Of a stretch of DNA of 64,000 nt, positions 8,385 through 17,018 are shown in pieces. Origin of the DNA: Streptomyces sp. NBC_00178 (GTDB lineage: Bacteria > Actinomycetota > Actinomycetes > Streptomycetales > Streptomycetaceae); contig NZ_CP108143.1 in NCBI RefSeq assembly GCF_036206005.1, positions 2,232,001 to 2,296,000 on the forward strand, read 5' to 3'. The stretch's first letter is position 1; each line of letters opens with the position of its first letter. A program made the position numbers and the translations under genes. Below the pieces are notes generated by a model. It searched no databases, was not told where the DNA came from, and worked only from the letters and a program-made list of their open reading frames with translations.

Positions 8385-9475
8385 GCACCGCCACCACACC
8401 CGCACCCGCGCCCGCCGCGGTCACCACCGCACCGGAGCCGCGCGGGGCCCGGCTGCTGCGCTGGTGGCCGGCCGGGGTCCTCGTGCTGCTGGCCGTCGCG
8501 CCCTACAGCGCGCTCCCCGCGCCCGGCCTGCTCGACGGCCCGGTCGGAAGCCCGGGGTCCCTGCAACTCCTGGCGACCTGCCTGCTGTTCGGCGCACTCG
8601 CCACCGGGTACGACCTGTTGCTCGGCCGGACCGGTCTGCTCTCCTTCGGGCACGCCCTGTACTTCGCGGCGGGCAGCTACGCCACGAACATGTTCCTGCT
8701 GGAGGCCGGGCTGCCGTTCGCGCTCGCGGCCGTGCTGGGGCTGTGCTCCGGCATCGTGCTCGCCGTGGTCCTGGGGTCGGTGAGCCTGCGGGTCACCGGC
8801 ATCGGCTTCTCGATGGTGACGCTCGCCTTCGCCCAGGCCGGCTCGATCCTCGTCTCCCGCAACCCGGGCGGTCTCACCGGCGGCGAGGAGGGCCGGGCGG
8901 CCCCGGCGGAGCTCCTGCCGTCCTGGCTGGTCGGCATCGGCAACACCGCGAACCTGTACTGGATCGCCCTCGCCTACCTCGTCCTCACCCTGGCCGTGGT
9001 CCGGTGGGCGGTGCGCTCCCCCACCGGCCGGGTCTGGGAGGGCATCAAGGAGAACGAACGCAGGGTCGAGGTGCTGGGCCTGAAACCGTACGGCTTCAAG
9101 CTGACGGCCTTCGTGCTGGCCGGGGCGCTGGCGGCGGTCGGCGGGCTCGTCCACCTGCTGCTCACCGGTGGCTCCACCCCCCAGACCACGACCTCGGACT
9201 TCACCCTGTCGCTGCTCGTGATGGTGGTGCTCGGCGGATCGGGCACCCGCTGGGGTCCGATGGTCGGCGGCATCCTCTACACCTGGGCCGACCACAGGCT
9301 CGGCGACCTGGCGGGGTCGGGCGCCGTCGCCGACCTGCCGGCGGTCCTGCGCGTGCCGCTCTCGCAGCCGCTGTTCCTGCTCGGGGTGCTGTTCGTGGCC
9401 GTGGTACACCTGCTGCCGGGCGGCCTGGCCCGCCTGCCGTCCCGTCTGAGCCGGTCCCGTGAGGAGAAACGATGA
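8381..9475 (+). CDS. ABC importer permease, LivM type
   Basis: 364-residue permease. A Pro/Ala-rich N-terminal tail precedes about nine membrane helices; the family signatures LGRTGLLSFGHALYFAAG and the cytoplasmic EAA-like loop (GIKENERRVEVLGL) are present. The start is a GTG in a GTGA overlap with the LivH-type gene. Its stop overlaps the hydrolase start by four bases (ATGA). The N-terminal tail of about 30 residues is longer than in many LivM proteins and is low complexity. Confidence 0.92.
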   Translation: MSTATTPAPAPAAVTTAPEPRGARLLRWWPAGVLVLLAVAPYSALPAPGLLDGPVGSPGSLQLLATCLLFGALATGYDLLLGRTGLLSFGHALYFAAGSYATNMFLLEAGLPFALAAVLGLCSGIVLAVVLGSVSLRVTGIGFSMVTLAFAQAGSILVSRNPGGLTGGEEGRAAPAELLPSWLVGIGNTANLYWIALAYLVLTLAVVRWAVRSPTGRVWEGIKENERRVEVLGLKPYGFKLTAFVLAGALAAVGGLVHLLLTGGSTPQTTTSDFTLSLLVMVVLGGSGTRWGPMVGGILYTWADHRLGDLAGSGAVADLPAVLRVPLSQPLFLLGVLFVAVVHLLPGGLARLPSRLSRSREEKR

Positions 9476-10359
9476 TCCCGTACGAGGAGATACGCGTCCC
9501 CGTGGCAGGGGGCGAGACGGCCGCGCTGCGCTGGCCCGCCCGCGACCCGGGAGCCGCCCCCGTGATCGTGGCCCTGCACGGCATCACGGCCAACGCCCTC
9601 TCGTGGGCCGCGGTCGCCCGCCACCTGGACGGCCGGGCCACGCTGATCGCGCCGGACCTGCGGGGCCGGGCCGCCAGTGCGGGGCTGCCCGGTCCGTACG
9701 GCATCGCCGCGCACGCGGACGACACCGCCGCCCTCGCCGCCTGGCTGGGGCTCGACGGGGTGGTGCTGGCCGGCCACTCGATGGGCGCCTTCGTGGCGGC
9801 GCTCGCGGCCGTGCGCCACCCGGAACGCTTCGGTGAACTGGTCCTCGTCGACGGCGGGTTCGGCTTCCCGGCGCCGACGCACCTGTCGGCGGACGAGCTG
9901 ATGACGGCGGTGATCGGCCCGGCCATGGACCGGCTGTCGATGACGTTCACCGACCGGGAGGCCTACCGGTCGTTCTGGCGGGCCCACCCCGCGTTCGGCG
10001 CCGACGCCTGGTCGCCGGAGGTGGACGCCTACATCCAGCGGGACCTGACGGGCGAGGAGCCCGCCATGCGCTCCAGCTGCCTCCTGGAGGCCGTGCGCAC
10101 GGACGGCGTGGGGCTGTTCCAGGACGAGGTGCTCAAAGCCGTACACGAACTCCCGCACCCGGCCGTGCTGTTGTGGGCGGAGCGCGGCCTGATGAACGAG
10201 GAGCAGGGGCTGTACGACGAGTCCCGGCTCGCGACGGCGGGGCAGCCCGGGACGGGCGTCCGGGCGGTACGCGTCGACGGGGTCAACCACTACACCGTAC
10301 TGACCGGCGACAAGGGGGCCGGGGAGGTCGCCCGGTCGCTGCTGGAGGCGGCGCGCTGA
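9472..10359 (+). CDS. Alpha/beta hydrolase closing the importer operon
   Basis: 295-residue cytoplasmic alpha/beta hydrolase. It has the oxyanion HG pair (ALHGITANALSW, residues 35-46), the nucleophile elbow GHSMG with Ser103, an acidic residue following strand 6 and the catalytic His in DGVNHYTVL. The ATG has GAGGAGAAACG upstream and overlaps the LivM stop, so it belongs to the importer operon. This suggests that the imported compound, or a derivative, is an ester, lactone or amide that is hydrolysed inside. Which one cannot be told. A hairpin follows the gene. Confidence 0.88.
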   Translation: MIPYEEIRVPVAGGETAALRWPARDPGAAPVIVALHGITANALSWAAVARHLDGRATLIAPDLRGRAASAGLPGPYGIAAHADDTAALAAWLGLDGVVLAGHSMGAFVAALAAVRHPERFGELVLVDGGFGFPAPTHLSADELMTAVIGPAMDRLSMTFTDREAYRSFWRAHPAFGADAWSPEVDAYIQRDLTGEEPAMRSSCLLEAVRTDGVGLFQDEVLKAVHELPHPAVLLWAERGLMNEEQGLYDESRLATAGQPGTGVRAVRVDGVNHYTVLTGDKGAGEVARSLLEAAR

Positions 10360-10366
10360 GCCCGCC

Positions 10367-10398
10367 GGGGCCGTACGCCCGACGGGGCGTGCGGCCCC
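10367..10398. terminator. Hairpin between convergent genes
   Basis: Bases 10367-10380 pair with 10385-10398 with one G-T wobble. It fills most of the gap between the hydrolase stop and the regulator stop, so it probably ends transcription from both sides. Confidence 0.75.
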
Positions 10399-12378
10399 TC
10401 AGCCGTCCCGGCCGCCGGACAGCAGGTGCAGTCTCAGGGCGAGTTGCAGCTCCAGGGCCCGGTCGGGCTCGTTCCAGTCGCGGCCGAGCAGCACCTGGAT
10501 GCGGTCGAGGCGCTGCACCACCGTGTTGACGTGCACGTGCAGTTCGTCCTTGGCCCGGATGAGGCTGCCGCCGGCCCCGAAGTACGCGCGGAGCGTCCGC
10601 ACGAGGTGGGTGCCGCGCCGCTCGTCGTAGCGGAGCAGCGGGCCCAGCACGGCGCTCACGAAGCCGTCCACGTCCTTGGCGTTGCCCAGCACGACGCCCA
10701 GGAAGCCGAGTTCGTCGACGCAGGCGCCCTCGCCCCCGCGCCCGAGCACGCGCATGGCGCGCAGGCAGCGGGCCGCCTCCGCGTAGGCGGCGGCGAGTGC
10801 GCGGGCACCCTGGGCGGGGCCCGTCGCGGCGACGGTCACGGGGGCCTGGACGAGGTGGCCGAGCTGCGCCGCCGCCGCGCGCGCGGCGTCCCCGGCGTCG
10901 GCGGCGGAGCGGCCTTCGCCGTCGATCAGCAGGACGACGGTGCCCGCGTGTTCGGCGCTCACCCCGTGGATGTCGCCGCCGAAGAGGTAGCGCATGGCCG
11001 CGCCGCCGAGCTTCTCGCGTGCGGCGGCCTCGGCCACCAGCAGCAGGTGCGGCCGGTCGAGGTCGATGCCCAGGCGCCGGCCGCGTTCCGCCAGGCCGGC
11101 GGGGTCGCGTTCCGGGTCCCCGAGCAGGTCGCTGATCAGCTCGCCGCGTATCCGGTTCTCGGTCTCGGCGACGGTGCGGCGCAGCAGCAGGAGGAGGCCG
11201 GTGACGACGGCGGCGCGTTCGAAGAGCCGCCGGTCGGAGTCGTCGAGCCGGTCGGGCCGGTGCAGGACGAGGCTGGCGAGCAGTTCCTGGCCCGCCAGCA
11301 CGGCGCAGACCCACCGGCCGTCGCGGTGCACCGCCCTCGCCCCGTGGCGGGACTCCTCGGCGGCGGCGTCGAGCCAGCCCGCGTCCATGCTGTCGGCGGC
11401 GAACGCGGAGCCGTCGGGCCGCACGGCGGCCAGCGGGCGCCCGCCGGGGTCGTGGATGGTCAGGGGCCACTCCAGCAGGCCGGCCACGGACACGGCGACG
11501 TCCGTCACGTCACCGCCGCGCAGCACGAGGTCGGTGAGCCGGTCGTGGGCCTCCTCGGCCCGCTGCATGGCCGCCGAGTGCGCGCGCACGGCGGCGTTGG
11601 CCCCGGCCAGTTCGGCGTTCGCGCCGGCGAGTTCGGCCAGAGCGGTCCTGGTGTCGTCGAGGGCCCGGGCGGTGTCGATGGCGATCGCGGCATGCGCGGC
11701 GAGCGAGCAGAGCAGGGCCACCTCGTCGGGGCTGAACACCCGCGCCGCGCGGTCGGCGGCGAAGAGCACGCCGATGACCTTGCCCGTACCGCCCCGGCTG
11801 GAGCCGAGCAGCAGGGGAACACCGAGGATCGCGACGAGCCCCTCGTCGAGCACACCGGCGTTGATGTTGCGGGTGTGGCGGAAGCGTTCGTCGGTGCGGT
11901 AGTCGGGGGTCGCGTACGGGCTGGCGGTCTGGGCCACGAGCCCGCCGAGTCCCTCGCCCAGTTCGAGCCGGAGCCGCTGGAACAGCACGGAGACCGAACC
12001 GTCGGTCACCCGCATGTAGGTGTCCCCGGCCTCCTCGTCGGGGAGCGTGAGGTAGGCGGTGTCGGTGCCTAGCAGCATCCTGGCCCGCCGCACGATCGCC
12101 TTGAGGACGTCGTCCAGGTCCCTGGAGGCGGCCAGGTCGCCCGCCGTGTCGAACAGCGCGGTGAGCTGGAGTTCCCTGCGCCGGTGCTGGCGCAGGGCGC
12201 TCCTGATCCGCAGCGCGGTGGCGGCCGCCCGCTCCACCTCGGCCAGTTCGGCGGCGGGCACGCCGGCGGCCCGCGCCCGGGAGGTGACGGCGCCCAGTTC
12301 CTCGGCCGGGGCGTCGTCGGCCAGCAGGTCGAAAAGGCGGGCCGTCAGGTGCGCGGCGGAGGGGGAGGGTTCAGACAT
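10399..12378 (-). CDS. GAF-PucR transcriptional regulator
   Basis: 659-residue regulator. The N-terminal 90 residues are helical, followed by a GAF-type sensor (about residues 90-250, with TAYLTLPDEEAGD and GLGGLVAQTASPYATPDY), a helical linker, a middle GGDEF-like/PucR region, and a C-terminal PucR helix-turn-helix (LIRAKDELHVHVNTVVQRLDRI cut here as the last 60 residues). This layout matches regulators of catabolic genes. The ATG at 12378 gives the usual N-terminus. It lies 41 bases downstream of the 3-hydroxybutyrate dehydrogenase gene on the same strand, so it is probably cotranscribed and may control PHB or hydroxybutyrate use. Confidence 0.85.
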   Translation of the reverse strand: MSEPSPSAAHLTARLFDLLADDAPAEELGAVTSRARAAGVPAAELAEVERAAATALRIRSALRQHRRRELQLTALFDTAGDLAASRDLDDVLKAIVRRARMLLGTDTAYLTLPDEEAGDTYMRVTDGSVSVLFQRLRLELGEGLGGLVAQTASPYATPDYRTDERFRHTRNINAGVLDEGLVAILGVPLLLGSSRGGTGKVIGVLFAADRAARVFSPDEVALLCSLAAHAAIAIDTARALDDTRTALAELAGANAELAGANAAVRAHSAAMQRAEEAHDRLTDLVLRGGDVTDVAVSVAGLLEWPLTIHDPGGRPLAAVRPDGSAFAADSMDAGWLDAAAEESRHGARAVHRDGRWVCAVLAGQELLASLVLHRPDRLDDSDRRLFERAAVVTGLLLLLRRTVAETENRIRGELISDLLGDPERDPAGLAERGRRLGIDLDRPHLLLVAEAAAREKLGGAAMRYLFGGDIHGVSAEHAGTVVLLIDGEGRSAADAGDAARAAAAQLGHLVQAPVTVAATGPAQGARALAAAYAEAARCLRAMRVLGRGGEGACVDELGFLGVVLGNAKDVDGFVSAVLGPLLRYDERRGTHLVRTLRAYFGAGGSLIRAKDELHVHVNTVVQRLDRIQVLLGRDWNEPDRALELQLALRLHLLSGGRDG

Positions 12379-12419
12379 GGGCGGCCATCGTTCTTCCGGC
12401 TTGCGGGGGCGGTCGGGTG

Positions 12420-13205
12420 TCAGTTGGCGGTCCAGCCGCCGTCCATGGCCAGCGAGCTCCCGGTGACGTGGGCCGTCCCCGGGCCGCACAGCCACAGGAC
12501 CGCACCGGCCACGTCGTCCGGCTCGATCAGGGACTTGAGGGCGCTGCGCTCCAGGAGCACCTTGCCGACGACCTCCTGCTCGGAGATGCCGTGGCTGCGG
12601 GCCTGGTCGGCGATCTGGTTCTCGACCAGCGGCGTGCGGACGTAGCCCGGGTTGACGCAGTTGCTCGTCACGCCGTGCGGCGCCGCTTCGAGTGCGACCA
12701 CTTTGCTGAGCCCCTCCAGTGCGTGCTTGGCCGAGACGTACGCCGACTTGTAGGGGCTGGCGCGCAGCCCGTGTACGGACGAGATGTTGACGACGCGGCC
12801 CCAGCCGCGTTCGTACATCCCCGGGAGCGTACGGCGCAAGATGCGGAACGGTGCTTCCACCATGACGCGGTGGATCAGCGCGAAGCGGTCCGGCGGGAAC
12901 TCGTGCACGGGGGCCACGTGCTGGAGCCCGGCGTTGTTGACGACGATGTCGGCGTCGGCGGGCAGCGCGTCCACCGCCTCGGGCACCGAGAGGTCGGCCA
13001 CCCAGGCCGTCCCCCCGATCCGTTCGGCCAGGCTCCTGGCGGCCTCCCCCTGCTTGTCCACCACGTGCACGTGCGCGCCGGCGGCGGCGAGCGCCTGTGC
13101 GCAGGCCAGTCCGATGCCGCTCGCGGCCCCGGTGACCAGGGCGGTGCGCCCGGCGAGGGAGGCGGGGGCGGGAGGTTCGTGCTGCGGGGTCCGGGAAGTC
13201 TGCAT
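12420..13205 (-). CDS. 3-hydroxybutyrate dehydrogenase (SDR)
   Basis: 261-residue classical short-chain dehydrogenase. The cofactor motif is TGAASGIG (residues 25-32), then NNAG, the catalytic Ser in NISSVHGL and YxxxK in AYVSAKH. The region VTSNCVNPGYVRTPLVENQI with IADQA and the length (about 260) match bacterial 3-hydroxybutyrate dehydrogenases, which oxidise D-3-hydroxybutyrate to acetoacetate with NAD. The ATG start lacks a strong ribosome site; a GTG three codons upstream is possible. It heads an operon with the PucR regulator and is divergent from the secreted PHB depolymerase, which supplies its substrate. Confidence 0.88.
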   Translation of the reverse strand: MQTSRTPQHEPPAPASLAGRTALVTGAASGIGLACAQALAAAGAHVHVVDKQGEAARSLAERIGGTAWVADLSVPEAVDALPADADIVVNNAGLQHVAPVHEFPPDRFALIHRVMVEAPFRILRRTLPGMYERGWGRVVNISSVHGLRASPYKSAYVSAKHALEGLSKVVALEAAPHGVTSNCVNPGYVRTPLVENQIADQARSHGISEQEVVGKVLLERSALKSLIEPDDVAGAVLWLCGPGTAHVTGSSLAMDGGWTAN

Positions 13206-13480
13206 GGGCGTCACCGTAAGGACGTCGCCGCCGCCATCACACGGGGTCGGTGCACACACCCCCGGGCGGCGGCATGGTGGCGGCGTACATGGTGCGGGTG
13301 GCGGCCCCGGAGCGGGCGGCCCGCCCCTGGTCCGGGGCGTGGCGGAGGTGCGGGGGCCCGCGCAAGGGGAGCGCCGCACACAGCGGTGCGCGGCGCGTGG
13401 CCGCCTGCCACATGGGCGGCGCCGCCCCCGGCTCGTAGGTTCCGGCAGCATCCCGCACGTCCGACCAGGGAGGCCCCACC

Positions 13481-14968
13481 GTGCGTCCACCGAACCCCCG
13501 CCCGCCGATCCTGCGCCGCCTGCTCCGCCGCGTCGCCCCCCTCGCCGTCCTGGCGCTGCTCGCCGTGAACCCGGCGCCTGCGTCGGCCGCTCCGGCGGCC
13601 ACCGCCGCCGCGGGCCTCCAGCAGGTCACCGGCTTCGGCTCGAACCCCGGCAACCTGCAGATGTTCGCGTACACGCCCGACGACGTGCCCGCCGGGCGGC
13701 CGCTGGTCGTGGCCCTGCACGGCTGCACCCAGACGGCGAACGCCTACTACACCAACTCGGGCTGGCCGAAGTACGCCGACCTGTGGGGCTTCGACGTGGT
13801 CTTCCCGCAGACCACCTCGGCGAACAACTCGCTGTCGTGCTTCGGCTGGTTCGACCCCGCCGACAGCACCCGGGGCAGGGGCGAGGCGGCGTCCGTCGTG
13901 CAGATGGTCGAGTACGCGAAGCAGACGTACGGCTCGGACGGCCGCCGCGTGTACGTCACGGGGCTCTCGGCGGGCGGCGGGATGACCGCCGACCTGCTGG
14001 CCGCCTACCCGGACGTGTTCGCGGGCGGGTCCGTGGCCTCCGGGCTGCCGGCGCAGTGCGCCACCAGTCAGGCCGCCGCCTCCGGCTGCCAGACCGGACC
14101 GCAGAAGCTGACGCCCGCGCAGTGGGGCGACAAGGTCCGCGGCTCCTACCCGGGCTGGACCGGTCCGTGGCCCAGGGTCGCGATCTGGCAGGGCACGTCC
14201 GACTACACGGTCTATCCCGCCAACGCCACGGCGCTGCGCGACCAGTGGACGAACGTGTGGGGGCTCGGCCAGACCCCGTCCCGCACCGAGACCCTGCCGG
14301 GGAACACCACCCGGAGCGTCTACGACGACGCGTCCGGGCGGCCCGCGGTGGAGACCTTCTCGGTGTCCGGCATGGGGCACGGCCTGCCGGTCGGCCCGGG
14401 GTCGGGCACCGAGCAGTGCGGGTCGACGGCCGCGTACTTCCTGAACACCATCTGCTCGACGTACCACACCGGCGTGTTCTGGGGGCTGGACGAGGACGCC
14501 CCGGGCGGTGGGACCGGGCTGCCCGCCCCCACCGGACTGAAGGTCGCCGGGGTCACCGACAGCACCGCGTCGCTGGCGTGGAACACGGTCGGTTCGGCGG
14601 CCTCGTACCTCGTGTACCGGGACGGCGCGAAGGTCGCCACGACCACCGCGGCGTCGTACACGGACACCGGGCTGAAGGCCGGCACCTCCTACCGCTACAC
14701 CGTGGCCGCGGCCGACTCCGGAGGCACGGCGGGGGCCGCGTCCGCCGCGGTCACCGCGACGACGTCGGGCGGCACGGCGCCCGCCCGGTGCTTCACGGCC
14801 ACGAACTACGCCCACGTCACGGCGGGCCGGGCGCGCACCTCCGGCGGGCACGCCTACGCGAACGGTTCCGGGCAGGACATGGGCCTCTACAACGTGTTCG
14901 TGACCCACACGCTCCGGGAGTCGCCCACCGGGTACTTCGTGATCGCGGACTCGGGCTGCCAGGCCTGA
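13481..14968 (+). CDS. Extracellular poly(3-hydroxybutyrate) depolymerase
   Basis: 495-residue secreted esterase. A signal peptide ends near ASA (about residue 36). The catalytic domain has an oxyanion HGCTQTANAYY region, nucleophile GLSAGGG, and His in GMGHGLPV, as in type 2 PHB depolymerases. A fibronectin type III domain follows (about 345-430) and then a C-terminal domain beginning CFTATNYAHV, like the substrate-binding domain of these enzymes. The GTG start has GGGAGG upstream. It releases hydroxybutyrate from external PHB. It is divergent from 3-hydroxybutyrate dehydrogenase, so both may answer to the PucR regulator. Confidence 0.9.
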   Translation: MRPPNPRPPILRRLLRRVAPLAVLALLAVNPAPASAAPAATAAAGLQQVTGFGSNPGNLQMFAYTPDDVPAGRPLVVALHGCTQTANAYYTNSGWPKYADLWGFDVVFPQTTSANNSLSCFGWFDPADSTRGRGEAASVVQMVEYAKQTYGSDGRRVYVTGLSAGGGMTADLLAAYPDVFAGGSVASGLPAQCATSQAAASGCQTGPQKLTPAQWGDKVRGSYPGWTGPWPRVAIWQGTSDYTVYPANATALRDQWTNVWGLGQTPSRTETLPGNTTRSVYDDASGRPAVETFSVSGMGHGLPVGPGSGTEQCGSTAAYFLNTICSTYHTGVFWGLDEDAPGGGTGLPAPTGLKVAGVTDSTASLAWNTVGSAASYLVYRDGAKVATTTAASYTDTGLKAGTSYRYTVAAADSGGTAGAASAAVTATTSGGTAPARCFTATNYAHVTAGRARTSGGHAYANGSGQDMGLYNVFVTHTLRESPTGYFVIADSGCQA

Positions 14969-14981
14969 CCGGTCCTGTCTC

Positions 14982-15491
14982 TCAGGCCGGGTCCTCGTAG
15001 TCGCCCCTGATCTGCCGGGGCAGCTCGCAGCCGTCCTCCACGGCGGTGAGGGACACGATCTGGTCGGGGCCGAAGCCCTTCATCGTGTAATGCCTGGCGA
15101 AGAGCTTCCAGCCCCGCTTGGCGAGGGTGCGGTAGGTGACGTCCTTCTCCGCGTGACTGGAGACGATCTCCCAGTCGTGCTGCCGCAACCGCGTCACCGT
15201 CGCGTCGAACGCGCCGGCGGCCCCGGCCGCCGGCGCTTCGCCCAGCCAGGGCGCCACGCACGACCGGTAGTCGCCCGTCGGCAGCCCGGCCGTGGAGGTG
15301 TCCCCGTCCGGCAGCCCCCCGGCCCGGGCGAGCGACGCTATCTCCGTCGCCGCCGACTCCCTGGTGTACGGGACGAGCGGCACCGGGGAGGCCGCCGGCG
15401 CGGCCTCGTCGTGCCCGACGAGTCCGCAGCCCGTCATCGTCATGAATCCGGCCACCGCCGCGGCCGCGGCCGCCGTACCTCTTGTGCGCAC
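14982..15491 (-). CDS. Small lipoprotein, unknown function
   Basis: 169-residue protein whose signal peptide ends at a lipobox-like MTGCG, so it is probably lipid-anchored outside the membrane. The mature part is mixed and has Cys residues (YRSCVAPW, EDGCELP) that could form a disulfide. The GTG start is chosen because it gives the full signal peptide and GGGAAG lies upstream. It is convergent with the PHB depolymerase, stopping only 13 bases after it. I do not recognise the family. Its divergent neighbour is the cobalamin-type leader at 15640, but a shared role is not shown. Confidence 0.7.
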   Translation of the reverse strand: MRTRGTAAAAAAVAGFMTMTGCGLVGHDEAAPAASPVPLVPYTRESAATEIASLARAGGLPDGDTSTAGLPTGDYRSCVAPWLGEAPAAGAAGAFDATVTRLRQHDWEIVSSHAEKDVTYRTLAKRGWKLFARHYTMKGFGPDQIVSLTAVEDGCELPRQIRGDYEDPA

Positions 15492-15639
15492 TGGTGCTTC
15501 CCACCCGGTCGTGTCCGGCCACGGGCGGGCGCCCAGGTGACCCCGCCGGAGTCTGGCACGGGCTCTGACCTGCTGGGAAGCCCTCGTGACCGGGGGATGC
15601 GGGCGTCCGCCCGGAGGGGGCGCGGACCGCCCCGGTAGA

Positions 15640-15758
15640 GTGAGTGACTCGTCATCCTGCCCGTACAGGGGGAAGCCGGTGCGAATCCGGCGCCGGTCCT
15701 TCCCCGCGCGCCCGGTTCCGCCCGGCAGGGGAAACCCGTTCGAGAGGCCCAGCCCGTC
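15640..15758 (+). promoter_or_regulatory. Cobalamin-riboswitch-like leader
   Basis: The core at about 15667-15701 (GGGGGAAGCCGGTGCGAATC, then CGGCGCCGGTCC) matches the conserved P3-P6 part of the cobalamin riboswitch (GGGAA..CCGGTG..AATCCGG..GGTCC). A downstream GGCAGGGGAAACCC resembles the B12-box region, but less well, and the usual GCCACTG block is not evident. It lies directly before the ECF transporter operon. The diverged 3' half means it could be a variant class or partly degenerate. B12 repression of the operon is the expected outcome. Confidence 0.75.
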
Positions 15759-17018
15759 ATGTCCGTACGCCGCCGCGCGGCAGCGCTCGCGATCACCGCC
15801 GTGCTCTGTGGAGCGGCCGCCCCGGCGGCGCTCGCCGCGCCGAGTCCGACCCCCTCCCCCTCGGCGCCCGCCCTCCCGGCCGGCCTGTACGGGACCAAGG
15901 ACCCGACGTACGACGGGGTGTGGCGCCAGTCGATGGCCTTCCTCGCCCAGCGCGTCGAGCTGGTGACCCCGGCCGTGAAGTCGGTGGACTGGCTCGTGGG
16001 CCAGCAGTGCGCGAGCGGGGCCTTCGCCTCGTACCGCGACGCCTCCGAGCCCTGCGACGCGAAGACCGTCGCGGACACCAACGCCACGGCGGCCGCGGTC
16101 CAGGCCCTGGTCGAGCTCGCCGCGCACCGCGACGTCGTGGACAACGGCGTCAGCTGGCTGAAGTCCGTGCAGAACGAGGACGGCGGCTGGGGCTACAACC
16201 CGGGCAGCCCGAGCGACGCCAACTCCACCGCCGTGGTGACGGGCGCCCTGGCCAGGGCGGGCGTGCCGCTGGCCGACCTCACCAAGGACGGCGGGAAGAC
16301 CCCGTACACCGCGCTGCAGTCCTTCGCGCTGCCCTGCGGGGGCGAGGACGGCGGGGCGTTCGCCTACCAGCCCGACAAGAACGGCAAGCTCACGGCCAAC
16401 GCGGACGCCACGGCGGCCGCGGTGATCGGCGCGATGGGCAAGGGCATGGCCGCGGGCAACTCCAACGCCGTGAAGGCGCCCGTCTGCACCGACGGCACCG
16501 GCCTGACGCCGGAGCAGTCCGCACAGAACGGCGCCCACTACCTCGCCGGCGCACTCGCCGTCTCCGGCCGTCTCGACCTGCCGCCGATGCCGGGCGCCGA
16601 GGACTCGGCCCCGCAGCCCGACTTCGGCAACACGGCGGACGCGGTCGTGGCGCTCGCGGCCTCCGGCCACAAGGACAAGGCCGCCAAGGCGGTCGCCTAC
16701 CTGGAGAAGAACGCCCAGGGCTGGGCCCGCGAGGGCGGCCCCGCCGCCTCCGCCCAGCTGGTGCTGGCCGCCCACGCGACCGGGACCGACGCGCGGAACT
16801 TCGGCGGTGTCGACCTCGTGAAGCAGCTCAACGCGACGGGCCCGGCGCCGGCTGCCACCGCCGTGCCCTCCCCCACGGCCACCTCGCCCGAGAAGCCCGC
16901 GGACACGAGCAGCGACGACGAGGGCCTCGGCCTCTGGTGGATCATCGGCATCGGTCTCGCCTTCGGCGCGGGCATCGGCTTCCTGCTGAGCGGCCGCCGG
17001 AAGAACCAGCAGCTGTGA
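15759..17018 (+). CDS. Surface-anchored alpha-toroid protein, transcobalamin-like candidate
   Basis: 419-residue exported protein: signal peptide (ends near ALAA), helical toroid repeats with motifs such as SVQNEDGGWGY, a Ser/Thr/Pro linker, then a C-terminal membrane helix (about 394-412) and a short basic tail, so it is held at the outer membrane face. Databases usually call such proteins prenyltransferases, but the eukaryotic B12 carriers intrinsic factor and transcobalamin share the alpha/alpha toroid. With a cobalamin-type leader and an ECF transporter downstream, capture of B12 outside the cell is a good inference. Its stop overlaps the next gene by four bases. Confidence 0.75.
   Translation: MSVRRRAAALAITAVLCGAAAPAALAAPSPTPSPSAPALPAGLYGTKDPTYDGVWRQSMAFLAQRVELVTPAVKSVDWLVGQQCASGAFASYRDASEPCDAKTVADTNATAAAVQALVELAAHRDVVDNGVSWLKSVQNEDGGWGYNPGSPSDANSTAVVTGALARAGVPLADLTKDGGKTPYTALQSFALPCGGEDGGAFAYQPDKNGKLTANADATAAAVIGAMGKGMAAGNSNAVKAPVCTDGTGLTPEQSAQNGAHYLAGALAVSGRLDLPPMPGAEDSAPQPDFGNTADAVVALAASGHKDKAAKAVAYLEKNAQGWAREGGPAASAQLVLAAHATGTDARNFGGVDLVKQLNATGPAPAATAVPSPTATSPEKPADTSSDDEGLGLWWIIGIGLAFGAGIGFLLSGRRKNQQL

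Noticed and set aside
7002-9409. Long minus-strand open frames over the importer genes
   Set aside because: Antisense shadow of coupled genes with clear family motifs.
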